Source: DASRSS01 sp035656335 (GTDB taxonomy: Bacteria; Actinomycetota; Actinomycetes; Mycobacteriales; Jatrophihabitantaceae). Taken from it: a stretch of 17,752 nucleotides of DNA. The notes beneath the pieces were generated by a model, which worked only from the letters and a program-made list of their open reading frames with translations, was not told the DNA's origin and made no database searches. The DNA lies in the NCBI GenBank assembly GCA_035656335.1, contig DASRSS010000106.1, positions 1 to 17,752 on the forward strand, written 5' to 3'. The position numbers and the translations under genes are program-made. This document shows positions 1-7,083 of the stretch, piece after piece (the stretch's first letter is position 1; each line of letters opens with the position of its first letter).

Positions 1-752
1 CTGAGCACGTCGTAGTCCAGCGAGCGCGGGTAGACCTGCCCGACGCTGGTCAGCGCGCGGGCGAAACCCAGGTGCTCGGCGACGCGCGCCTCGAGCGCGG
101 CCAGCCGCGCCGCGTCCCCGTCGAGCAGGTCGAGCATGTCCTGGCTCGTCCCGACCGGGCCTTTGATGCCCCGCAGCGGATACCGCGCGAGCAGGTCGTC
201 CAGCCGCTCGAGCGCGACGAGCAGCTCGTCCGCCGCGGTGGCGAAGCGCTTGCCGAGTGTGGTCGCCTGCGCGGCGACGTTGTGCGAACGGCCGGCCATG
301 ACCCGCGCGTCGTACTCGGCGGCGCGGCGCGCCAGACGCGCGAGCACGGCCAGCGTCTTGGTGCGGACGATCGTGAGCGCCGAACGCACCTGCAGCTGCT
401 CGACGTTCTCGGTCAGGTCGCGGCTGGTCATGCCCTTGTGGATCTGCTCGGTGGCCGCGCGAGCACTGGCCAGCTCGTTGAACTCCTCGATGCGCGCCTT
501 CACGTCGTGGCGGGTGACCCGCTCACGCGCGGCGATGGACGCGAGGTCGACGGCGTCGGTGCCCCGGTCGATCACGTCCTGGTAGGCCTCGATCGCGACG
601 GCGGGAACGTCCACGCCCAGCTCGGCCTGCGCGCGCAGCACGGCCAGCCACAGCTGCCGCTCGAGGACGACCTTGTGCTCCGGCGAGAAGATCGTCGCCA
701 TCGGCGTGGACGCGTACCGCCCGGCCAGCACGTTCGGGATCTGGGGCTTCAC
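1..752 (-). CDS. purB: Adenylosuccinate lyase, N-terminal part (gene runs off the left edge)
   Basis: Adenylosuccinate lyase of the fumarase/aspartase superfamily. It splits SAICAR to AICAR and adenylosuccinate to AMP, releasing fumarate, in the cytoplasm. About 250 residues are visible; the C-terminal part lies outside the window. Family landmarks are TSRDLTENVEQLQ, GRSHNVAAQATTLGKRF (His157), GIKGPVGTSQDML and VGQVYPRSLDY near the edge. The chosen start is GTG at 752, giving VKPQIPNVLAGRYAS, the usual actinobacterial N-terminus. No good Shine-Dalgarno sequence precedes it. A GACAAT hexamer lies 6 nt before the GTG, so a leaderless mRNA is possible but weakly supported. It follows purD on the same strand after 68 nt that hold a 57-nt hairpin element. 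The identity is secure; the start is fairly secure. Confidence 0.95.
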   Translation of the reverse strand, partial: MKPQIPNVLAGRYASTPMATIFSPEHKVVLERQLWLAVLRAQAELGVDVPAVAIEAYQDVIDRGTDAVDLASIAARERVTRHDVKARIEEFNELASARAATEQIHKGMTSRDLTENVEQLQVRSALTIVRTKTLAVLARLARRAAEYDARVMAGRSHNVAAQATTLGKRFATAADELLVALERLDDLLARYPLRGIKGPVGTSQDMLDLLDGDAARLAALEARVAEHLGFARALTSVGQVYPRSLDYDVL

Positions 753-780
753 GTGGCTATTGTCCCAGCCGGACGGTGCG

Positions 781-837
781 CTTCCCCCATCGGCCGACCA
801 GATTTCCGCGCCGAAAGCAGTCAAACCGTGGGGGAAG
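781..837. repeat. 57-nt hairpin element, copy A (purD-purB junction)
   Basis: The element begins CTTCCCCCAT and ends GTGGGGGAAG, so the ends form a 10-bp stem with one G-T pair. A second copy of exactly the same length lies at 11410-11466, and 43 of 57 positions agree by hand alignment. The strongest agreement is in the arms and in the CCGACCAGA segment. In this copy the inner stem seen in copy B is reduced to about 3 bp. The right part (821-837) encodes the end of purD. Confidence 0.75.
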
Positions 838-2077
838 CGGGGAGGATCAGGCCCTGGACGGCGCGCAGCGCGATGTCGGTGCGGTGCTGGCCGCCGGCGA
901 GTTCGATCCGATCCACCAGCGCGTACGCGGCGTCGCGTGCGGCCTCGAGCGTCGGCCCCGTCGCCGTCGCCGACAGGACGCGTCCCCCCGAGGAGACGAT
1001 CGCGCCGTCGTCGCGGCGCCGGGTGCCGGCGTGGATCACGCCTGGCTGCTCGGCGCCGGTGATCACGTCGCCGGTCCGCGGACGGTCGGGGTATCCCTGC
1101 GCGGCGACGACCACGGTCACCGCGGATCCGTCGCGCCACTGCAGCGGCGGGTGGTCAGCAAGCGTGCCGGTCGCGGCGGCGTGCAGCAGACCGGCCAGCG
1201 GGGTCTCCAGCAGCGCGAGCACGACCTGGGTCTCCGGATCGCCGAAGCGCGCGTTGAACTCGACCACGCGCGGCCCCCGCGAGGTCATCGCCAGCCCGAC
1301 GTACAGCAGGCCGGCGAACGGGGTGCCGCGGCGGGTCAGCTCGTCGACCGTCGGCTGCGCGACCGTGCGGACGACCTCGGCGGCCAGCCCGTCCGGCAGC
1401 CACGGCAGCGGCGCGTAGGCACCCATGCCGCCGGTGTTCGGACCGGTGTCGCCGTCGCCGATCCGCTTGAAGTCCTGCGCGGGCAGCAGCGGCACGACCG
1501 CGCGTCCGTCGGTCACGCAGAACAGCGAGACCTCGGGACCGTCCAGATACTCCTCGATCACGACCCGCTCGCAGGCGGCGGCGTGGGCGAGCGCGACCGC
1601 CCGGTCCGGCGTGACGACCACGCCCTTGCCCGCGGCCAGCCCGTCGTCCTTGACGACGTACGGCGGGCCGAACTCGTCGAGCGCGGCGGCCGCCTCGGCC
1701 TCGGTCGTGCACACGCGCGCGGACGCCGTGGGCACGCCGGCCGCGGCCATGACGTCCTTCGCGAACGCCTTGCTGCCCTCGAGCCGGGCCGCCGCGGCGG
1801 ACGGTCCGAAGCAGGCGATGCCCGCGGCGCGGACGGCGTCGGCGACACCGGCGACGAGCGGCGCCTCCGGACCGATAACCACCAGGTCGGCCGCGAGGTC
1901 GGTCGCGACCGCGGCGACGGCCGCCGGGTCGGTCTGGTCGACACCGCGCTGCTCGGCGACGGACGCGGTGCCGGCGTTACCGGGCGCGCAGACCAGGGCG
2001 GTGACCGCGGGGTCCGCGGCCAGGGCGAGGCACAGGGCGTGCTCGCGGGCACCGGAGCCGATCACGAGCACGCGCAT
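821..2077 (-). CDS. purD: Phosphoribosylamine-glycine ligase (GAR synthetase)
   Basis: ATP-grasp enzyme joining phosphoribosylamine and glycine to GAR, the second step of de novo purine synthesis. The protein has 418 residues, the usual length for the family. Visible landmarks are the N-terminal MRVLVIGSGAREHAL, GPEAPLVAG, the ATP-grasp segments YVVKDDGLAAGKGV and VIEEYLDGPEVS, PAQDFKRIGDGDTGPNTGGMG, and the metal/ATP site VVEFNARFGDPETQ. The frame stays open far upstream, but ATG 2077 gives the family N-terminus. It also lies 7 nt after a TAGGCT hexamer, as in a leaderless transcript. The last codons (ASPTV, stop) lie inside the arm of a 57-nt hairpin element, so the C-terminal tail may have been shaped by that element. 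The gene precedes purB on the same strand. Confidence 0.97.
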   Translation of the reverse strand: MRVLVIGSGAREHALCLALAADPAVTALVCAPGNAGTASVAEQRGVDQTDPAAVAAVATDLAADLVVIGPEAPLVAGVADAVRAAGIACFGPSAAAARLEGSKAFAKDVMAAAGVPTASARVCTTEAEAAAALDEFGPPYVVKDDGLAAGKGVVVTPDRAVALAHAAACERVVIEEYLDGPEVSLFCVTDGRAVVPLLPAQDFKRIGDGDTGPNTGGMGAYAPLPWLPDGLAAEVVRTVAQPTVDELTRRGTPFAGLLYVGLAMTSRGPRVVEFNARFGDPETQVVLALLETPLAGLLHAAATGTLADHPPLQWRDGSAVTVVVAAQGYPDRPRTGDVITGAEQPGVIHAGTRRRDDGAIVSSGGRVLSATATGPTLEAARDAAYALVDRIELAGGQHRTDIALRAVQGLILPASPTV

Positions 2078-2084
2078 GTTGGCC

Positions 2085-2090
2085 AGCCTA
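2085..2090 (-). promoter_or_regulatory. Candidate -10 element of purD (leaderless)
   Basis: On the minus strand TAGGCT is followed by GGCCAAC and then the purD ATG. A TANNNT hexamer 7 nt from the start codon is the usual arrangement of actinobacterial leaderless promoters. No Shine-Dalgarno sequence is present, and the -35 region is weak (GTGCCA, 16 nt upstream). Inferred from sequence only. Confidence 0.5.
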
Positions 2091-2119
2091 TTCGACCCGC
2101 GCCGGATGGCACTTCCCGA

Positions 2120-2140
2120 CCGCCCCAAAGAACGGGGCGG
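2120..2140. terminator. GC-rich hairpin, possible terminator of the lipoprotein gene
   Basis: CCGCCCC and GGGGCGG pair perfectly around the 7-nt loop AAAGAAC. The hairpin lies 78 nt past the stop of the lipoprotein gene (minus strand) and 43 nt before the purD start. It has no T-tract. It may end or attenuate read-through into purD. The rest of the 2078-2217 spacer shows no further gene. Confidence 0.4.
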
Positions 2141-2217
2141 ATCGAGAAGCGCCAGCCGCAAGCTCCTCCGTCGCGCGGCGCGCGGGCTCTTCGCGCGAGC
2201 GCTCATCGCGTGGTGGG

Positions 2218-3597
2218 TCACCCTGCCGAAACAACAGTGAGACCTTGCTCGGTGGGGACGAGGACGTCGCGGTTGTCGATCGCGGGTGTGGCGAACCGGG
2301 TCGCCGTGCCGACCTGCACGCGCGCGAGCGTGCGGCCGCTGCGCAGGCCGAGCGAGTACAGCCAGCCGCCGGACGGGTCCAGCGACCACACCCGGCCGCC
2401 GCCCACGACCGGCGAGCCGGTGATCGACGAGTCGGCGTGCCAGCGCACGTGCAGCTTGCCGGTCGTCGTGATGTGCACGGCCCGCACGCCGTCGGTGCAC
2501 GGCACGAACACCGTGTCGCCGGCGACGGCCGTCCCGCCGAAGGACGTGCACAGCCGGGTCGTGCTCACCTGGCCGCCGATGCCGCCGAGATGCGAGCGGC
2601 GCAGCACGTAGGCGTTGCCCGACTTGCCCGCGGCGAACACCCACGGCCCGACGAGCGCCGGGCCCTGCGAGCCGAGGTCGAGGTCGTTGGCGTTGTCGGT
2701 CGCCCAGCTGCGCGGCGAGAACGACGCGACGAGGTGCGCCCGCGTCGACAGTTCCAGCACCGAGTCGCTGTGGTCGTACCGATCGCCGGGGCCGGACGCG
2801 CCGTTGCCGACCGCGACGAACAGGTGCCCGCGGCCGTCGGTGGTCGGGCCGGGCGGCGTCCAGATGCCGGCCTCGCGCTCGGTCGGGACGGTGTAGGCGA
2901 GCGGCTGCCCGCGGCCGTCGGCGCGGTAGCCGACCACGCGGCCCTTGTACGCGCCGCAGTCACCGGCAAGGCCGCCGAACGGCACCCAGATCCGTCCACC
3001 GGCGAGGGCGAGCGCACCGCGTTCCTGCATCGCCGCCTGGTCCACACCGGGCAGGTCGAGGTGACGCCGCCACGCGACCTTGCCGGTCCTGCGGCTCAGC
3101 GCGATCAGCTGGTGCCGCGGCGGGCTGCCGGCGAACTCGGCCGCGACATAGACCAGTCCGGTGCGCCCCCAGTACAGCGGCGTGCCGGTGATGCCCAGCG
3201 GATCTATGTCGCCGCACGGACGCTCGCTCGCCGGCGACGGGCTGCCGAGGTGCCGGCGCCACAGCAGGTGGAAGCGCCGGGTGAACGCGTAGACGGTGTC
3301 GTTCTCGGTCGCGACGATCGTGATGCCGTGCGCCACGATCGGCGACGCGTACACCTGGCCGTCCAGCTTGATCGTCTTGCGCACCTTGAGCTGGCCGGTC
3401 ACGCGCGGCATCATCGCGGACACGCCGCTGCGGCGGCCGTTGCCGTGGTACGCCGGCCAGCTCGGCACGGACGATCGGCTCGCCGCAGGAGTGGCGCCCG
3501 ACGAGACGGGCGCGCTCGTGTCCGCGACCGACGGCGGCCCGGACGTCACGCATCCGGCGAGCAGGGCGACAGCGGCGAGGGTGATCAGCGGGCGCAT
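2218..3597 (-). CDS. PQQ-like beta-propeller lipoprotein
   Basis: A predicted lipoprotein of 459 residues. A short signal peptide ends in the lipobox LLAGC, with Cys16 as the lipidation site. A Ser/Thr/Pro/Ala-rich tether runs to about residue 45. The rest is a PQQ/BamB-like beta-propeller: a WPAYHGNGRRSGV entry motif, then repeated blades such as GQVYASPIVAHG, ATENDTVYAFT, GTPLYWGRTGLVYV, LFVAVGNGASGPGD, GPWVFAAGKSGNAYVL and GTAVAGDTVFVPC. The fold is clear but the ligand is not, and nothing shows PQQ binding or enzyme activity. It acts outside the membrane, perhaps in cell-envelope binding. The gene sits 28 nt downstream of purA, but a CATAGT hexamer 6 nt before its ATG suggests its own leaderless promoter. 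It has no obvious link to purine synthesis. Confidence 0.85.
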   Translation of the reverse strand: MRPLITLAAVALLAGCVTSGPPSVADTSAPVSSGATPAASRSSVPSWPAYHGNGRRSGVSAMMPRVTGQLKVRKTIKLDGQVYASPIVAHGITIVATENDTVYAFTRRFHLLWRRHLGSPSPASERPCGDIDPLGITGTPLYWGRTGLVYVAAEFAGSPPRHQLIALSRRTGKVAWRRHLDLPGVDQAAMQERGALALAGGRIWVPFGGLAGDCGAYKGRVVGYRADGRGQPLAYTVPTEREAGIWTPPGPTTDGRGHLFVAVGNGASGPGDRYDHSDSVLELSTRAHLVASFSPRSWATDNANDLDLGSQGPALVGPWVFAAGKSGNAYVLRRSHLGGIGGQVSTTRLCTSFGGTAVAGDTVFVPCTDGVRAVHITTTGKLHVRWHADSSITGSPVVGGGRVWSLDPSGGWLYSLGLRSGRTLARVQVGTATRFATPAIDNRDVLVPTEQGLTVVSAG

Positions 3598-3603
3598 GGC
3601 GCC

Positions 3604-3609
3604 ACTATG
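3604..3609 (-). promoter_or_regulatory. Candidate -10 element of the lipoprotein gene (leaderless)
   Basis: On the minus strand CATAGT (one base from TATAGT) is followed by GGCGCC and then the ATG at 3597. There is no Shine-Dalgarno sequence. A TTGATT at the purA 3' end could be a -35, but its spacing of about 19 nt is long. Tentative. Confidence 0.4.
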
Positions 3610-3625
3610 CCCACCGCGCCGGCGA

Positions 3626-4909
3626 CTAAATCAAGTCCCGGACGGCGATGGTCTCGTCGCGGCCCGGCCCGACGCCGATCACCGAGATGGGCGCCTTGAT
3701 CATCTTCTCGAGCGCGAGGACGTAGTCGCGCGCGTTGCGGGGCAGGTCGTCGAGCGTCCGCGCACCGCAGATGTCCTCGGACCAGCCCGGCAACGTCTCG
3801 TAGATCGGCGTGGCGCGGGCGAACTCCGCCTGCGTCATCGGCAGCTCGTCGTGCCGCACGCCGTCGACGTCGTACGCGACGCATACGGGCACCTCGGCCA
3901 GCCCGGTGAGCACATCCAGCTTGGTCAGCACGAAGTCGGTCACGCCGTTGACCCGCGTCGCGTACCGCGCGACCGGTGCGTCGAACCAGCCGCAGCGACG
4001 GGGGCGGCCGGTCGTCGTGCCGAACTCGGCGCCCGCCTCGCGCAGCCGGTCGCCGGCCTCGTCCAGCAGCTCGGTCGGGAACGGGCCCTGTCCGACGCGC
4101 GTGGTGTACGCCTTCACGACCGCGACCACGCGGGTGATGCGCGTCGGCGGGATGCCGCTGCCCGTGCACGCCCCGCCCGCCGTCGCGTTGGACGAGGTGA
4201 CGAACGGGTACGTGCCGTGGTCGACGTCCAGCAGGGTCGCCTGCCCGGCCTCGAGCACGACCGTCTTGCCCGCGCTGAGCATCTCGTCCAGCAGCAGCGA
4301 GGTGTCCGTGACCATCGGCCGCAGCCGCTCGGCGTACGCGCTGAGCTCGGCCACGACCGACTCGACCTCGACCGCCTTGCGGTTGTAGATCTTGACCAGC
4401 ACCTGGTTCTTCAGGTTCAGCGCGCCGCTGACCTTGGCGCGCAGCACGTCCTCGTCGAACAGGTCCTGCACGCGGATGCCGATGCGGGACATCTTGTCGG
4501 CGTAGGTGGGTCCGATGCCGCGCCCGGTGGTGCCGATCTTGGAGTTGCCGAGGAACCGCTCGGTGACCTTATCCAGGGTCCGGTTGTAGGACGGGATCAC
4601 GTGCGCGTTCGCGCTGACGACCAGCTCGGACGTGTCCACGCCGCGCGCGTTGAGCCCGTCGATCTCCTCGAACAGCACGCCGAGGTCGATCACCACGCCG
4701 TTGCCGATGATCGGCGCGCAGCCCGGCGTCAGGATCCCGGACGGCAACAGGTGCAGCGCGTACTTCTCGCCCTCGATGACGATGGTGTGGCCCGCGTTGT
4801 TGCCACCGTTGAACTTGACCACGGCGTCGACACGGCTGCCGAGCAGGTCGGTGGCCTTGCCCTTGCCTTCGTCACCCCACTGGGCGCCGATAAGAACGAT
4901 CGCGGGCAT
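3626..4909 (-). CDS. purA: Adenylosuccinate synthetase
   Basis: Cytoplasmic enzyme joining IMP and aspartate, with GTP hydrolysis, to form adenylosuccinate, the substrate of PurB in this window. The protein has 427 residues, the normal length. The N-terminus MPAIVLIGAQWGDEGKGK contains the GTP-binding loop and catalytic Asp13. His42 lies in NNAGHTIV. Other landmarks are KIGTTGRGIGPTYADK, LDVDHGTYPFVTSSN and the C-terminal segment LDDLPRNARDYV. The frame is open upstream to 5149, but ATG 4909 gives the family start and has AGGAGG on the minus strand (4916-4921) six nt before it. Its upstream region, shared with a divergent secreted protein, carries three GGGAC boxes spaced 23 bp apart. Confidence 0.97.
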   Translation of the reverse strand: MPAIVLIGAQWGDEGKGKATDLLGSRVDAVVKFNGGNNAGHTIVIEGEKYALHLLPSGILTPGCAPIIGNGVVIDLGVLFEEIDGLNARGVDTSELVVSANAHVIPSYNRTLDKVTERFLGNSKIGTTGRGIGPTYADKMSRIGIRVQDLFDEDVLRAKVSGALNLKNQVLVKIYNRKAVEVESVVAELSAYAERLRPMVTDTSLLLDEMLSAGKTVVLEAGQATLLDVDHGTYPFVTSSNATAGGACTGSGIPPTRITRVVAVVKAYTTRVGQGPFPTELLDEAGDRLREAGAEFGTTTGRPRRCGWFDAPVARYATRVNGVTDFVLTKLDVLTGLAEVPVCVAYDVDGVRHDELPMTQAEFARATPIYETLPGWSEDICGARTLDDLPRNARDYVLALEKMIKAPISVIGVGPGRDETIAVRDLI

Positions 4910-4974
4910 GGCCTGCCTCCTGAACCTGTCGCCGCCGGTCACGGCCGCAGAAAGGCTAGCAAGCGCGGACTTGA

Positions 4975-5034
4975 GGGACCTTCGCCCTGCTTTGCCCGGG
5001 ACGTAAGCCTTGCGCGTTGCGGGACGTTGGCCCG
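4975..5034. promoter_or_regulatory. Three tandem GGGAC-N4-GCC boxes with exact 23-bp period
   Basis: GGGACCTTCGCC starts at 4975, GGGACGTAAGCC at 4998 and GGGACGTTGGCC at 5021. The spacing is 23 bp both times, about two DNA turns, so a protein would meet all three on the same face. The boxes lie 66-125 nt upstream of purA and 154-213 nt upstream of the divergent OmpA-like gene. An array of operator sites is the natural reading; the regulator is unknown. The rest of the 4910-5187 spacer contains the two ribosome-binding sites and no other gene that I can support. Confidence 0.55.
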
Positions 5035-5175
5035 TCCGCACGCGCAGCCGCGCGCCGATATCCGGTGCATCGTCCTGGACCGCCGACGCGCAGCCGGTGG
5101 AGCAATCAGGGACGCGCACCGCCGGCCGCCTTGCGCACGCCGCGGACACCCACCCGCGCTGCGCTGGGCACCATC

Positions 5176-5180
5176 AGGAG
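5176..5180 (+). promoter_or_regulatory. Ribosome-binding site of the OmpA-like gene
   Basis: AGGAG lies 7 nt before GTG 5188 and 16 nt before the in-frame ATG 5197. This spacing decides the start in favour of the GTG. Confidence 0.75.
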
Positions 5181-5187
5181 ATTTGTC

Positions 5188-7014
5188 GTGAGCACCATGA
5201 GCTCAATCGCGGCCGGCGAGCGCGGCAGCCGCCGCCGCAGCGCGGCCCTCGCGTCGCTGGCCGGGCTGGCGTTGACGTCCGCCGGCGTGCTGCTGCACGC
5301 CCCGAGCGCCGAAGCGGCCGCCAAGCCCCAGACCGCACATCAGGTCCAGGGCAAGCAGCTGAAGGCGGGCCAGTCCGCCAGGCTGTCCGGCGACGCCCTG
5401 TTCGGCTTCGACAGCGCGACGCTGAAGCCGCAGGCGCGTGCGCAGCTGCGCCAGTTGGAGCGCGCGCTCAAGCTGGCCGTCAGCGTCAGCTGCGACGGTT
5501 ACGCCGACTTCGGCGGCAACGCCGACCACGAGCTGGCGCTCAGCAGCCACCGCGCGGCAGTCGTCTGCGCGCAGCTCGCGCACCAGATCCCCGGCCTGGC
5601 CACCACGGCCGTCGGCTTCGGTGGCACCCACCCGGTCGTCACCGCTGGCACGCCGGCGCACCGTGCCGCGAACCGCCGGGTTGTCATCACCGTCACCAAG
5701 GCCGCCCCCGCCGCGCCGAAGGCGCCCCGCCTGGACTCGATCGTGGCCGGCAACGGACGCGTCACCGTCACCTTCACCCCGCGCGGCGTGGTCGCCCCGG
5801 GCACCCGGTTCGAGGTCAGCACCGACGGCGGCACCCACTGGCGCGCCGTCCCGGCCCGCCAGCACGGTCCCGGCACCCACCGCGTCGTCGTGACCGGCCT
5901 GCACAACCACCACGCGTACCGCATCGTTCTGCGCGCCCGCAGCGGCGCGGGCACGGGTCAGCACACCCGCGTCCACACCGTGACGCCGCAGCCGCCGGTG
6001 ACCCACCCGGCCCCGACGCCGCCGGCTCCGCCGACCCAGCCCACCCCGCCGACCCCGACGCCCCCGGCACCGACCCAGCCGGCGCCGACCGTGCCGGGCG
6101 CTCCGCAGCTGGGCGAGGCCGGCTCGACGTACGACGCGGACGGCACCGCGGCCGTCGTCGCCTGGTTCGGCCAGCCGGCGGACGTGACCGGCGTGACCGG
6201 GTACCAGTACACGCTCGACGGCGGGGAGACCTGGGCGTCGCTGCCGCTCGTCGACGACTGCACGATCGGCACCGACTGGTGCGAGGCGCTGATCCCGGTC
6301 GACCCGGACGCGACGTACACGCTGGAGATCCGCGCGGTCACCGCGACCACGAACGGCCTGCCGAGCGAGTCCGCGACCGTCGTCGTGCCCAGCGCCCTGC
6401 CCGCGGCCCCCACCCTGGACCGGGCGAACGTCGACCCGGCGACCGGCGCGGTCACCATCGGCTTTACCGACAACTACGGTGGCGCGCCGGTGCAGAACTA
6501 CCAGTACTCGACCGACGGCGGCGAGACCTGGCAGGACCTCGGCAGCTACGACTGGGACTTCGGCAACGGCGACGAGGTCGCGCTCAATCCGTTCGTCCTC
6601 GCGCCGGGCAGCTACAGCGTGCTGCTGCGCTCGGTGAACGGCTACGGCACCGGCGTCTCCGAGGCGCTGGTTGTCACGGTCCCGGTCACGGGCAACACGC
6701 CCGGAGCGGTGGCCTACAACGCCGCCGGACTGGTCGAGAACGGGTCCGGCACGGGGACCGACCTCTACCTGACCTTCGGCGCCCCGTCCGACGACGGCGG
6801 GTCCCCGATCACCGGCTACCAGTACCAGGCGCTGCCCTACGGCGCCGAGCTGGACCCGAACGGCTGGCAGGACTTCCCGGTGACCGGTTCCGGCCCGTAC
6901 ACCGTGCAGGTCCCGTTCGACCCGAACCTGGGCGGCTCGCTGTTCGTGCGGGCCGTGAACGCGGTCGGCCCGAGCAGCGCGGCGGTCGGCACGAACATGC
7001 CGCCCCAGGTCTGA
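5188..7014 (+). CDS. Secreted OmpA-like peptidoglycan-binding protein with fibronectin-III repeats
   Basis: A protein of 608 residues with four parts. (1) A Sec-type signal peptide with an RRR n-region, hydrophobic core to about residue 36 and likely cleavage after SAEA (43). (2) An OmpA-like domain, about 66-175, with LFGFDSATLKP and a terminal NRRVVI. Asp107 and Arg122 stand 15 apart, like the diaminopimelate-binding pair of OmpA domains. Cys102 and Cys127 could form a disulphide. (3) A fibronectin-III-like module, about 178-263. (4) A Pro/Thr-rich linker, about 265-306, and three more such modules to the end. The strand motif YQY(S/T)xDGG(E)TW or a variant recurs at residues 208, 339, 438 and 544. 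No membrane anchor or sorting signal follows, so the protein is probably wall-bound through the OmpA domain. Adhesion or a wall-structural role is a guess. It is divergent from purA and convergent with the response regulator gene. Confidence 0.85.
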   Translation: MSTMSSIAAGERGSRRRSAALASLAGLALTSAGVLLHAPSAEAAAKPQTAHQVQGKQLKAGQSARLSGDALFGFDSATLKPQARAQLRQLERALKLAVSVSCDGYADFGGNADHELALSSHRAAVVCAQLAHQIPGLATTAVGFGGTHPVVTAGTPAHRAANRRVVITVTKAAPAAPKAPRLDSIVAGNGRVTVTFTPRGVVAPGTRFEVSTDGGTHWRAVPARQHGPGTHRVVVTGLHNHHAYRIVLRARSGAGTGQHTRVHTVTPQPPVTHPAPTPPAPPTQPTPPTPTPPAPTQPAPTVPGAPQLGEAGSTYDADGTAAVVAWFGQPADVTGVTGYQYTLDGGETWASLPLVDDCTIGTDWCEALIPVDPDATYTLEIRAVTATTNGLPSESATVVVPSALPAAPTLDRANVDPATGAVTIGFTDNYGGAPVQNYQYSTDGGETWQDLGSYDWDFGNGDEVALNPFVLAPGSYSVLLRSVNGYGTGVSEALVVTVPVTGNTPGAVAYNAAGLVENGSGTGTDLYLTFGAPSDDGGSPITGYQYQALPYGAELDPNGWQDFPVTGSGPYTVQVPFDPNLGGSLFVRAVNAVGPSSAAVGTNMPPQV

Positions 7015-7031
7015 CCCGCTCCGACGATCCG

Positions 7032-7062
7032 CCGGCCGCCCCGAGATCTCCGGGGCGGCCGG
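7032..7062. terminator. Bidirectional hairpin terminator between convergent genes
   Basis: CCGGCCGCCCCG and CGGGGCGGCCGG form a perfect 12-bp stem around the loop AGATCTC. It lies 17 nt after the OmpA-like stop and 21 nt after the response-regulator stop on the other strand. It has no T-tract, which is common in high-GC actinobacteria. Confidence 0.7.
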
Positions 7063-7083
7063 TGGCGTCCCGGGCGGAGCCGA

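Noticed and set aside
762..778. GTCCC-N4-GGACGGTG shared with 9942-9958
   Set aside because: Only 13 matching positions, one copy overlaps the cupredoxin stop and the other the purB upstream region; likely chance in GC-rich DNA.
776..2611. Long plus-strand frame opposite purD
   Set aside because: Arg/Gly/Ala-rich translation without any domain; it is the antisense shadow usual in GC-rich DNA, and purD is unmistakable on the other strand.
4910..5149. N-terminal extension of PurA by 80 residues
   Set aside because: Family proteins start at MPAIVLIG, and AGGAGG stands six nt before that ATG.
5034..5175. Possible c-di-AMP (ydaO-type) riboswitch before the OmpA-like gene
   Set aside because: Fragments such as GCCGATATCC and GGTGGAGC recall the class, but the conserved GGGGGAACC-like core and the pairing order could not be found.
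3296..5191. Long plus-strand frame opposite purA
   Set aside because: Low-complexity composition and no recognisable motif; purA on the minus strand explains the open frame.
6000..6110. Repetitive CCG/ACC-rich DNA that might be a tandem repeat array
   Set aside because: It simply encodes the Pro/Thr linker of the secreted protein; no regular unit length.
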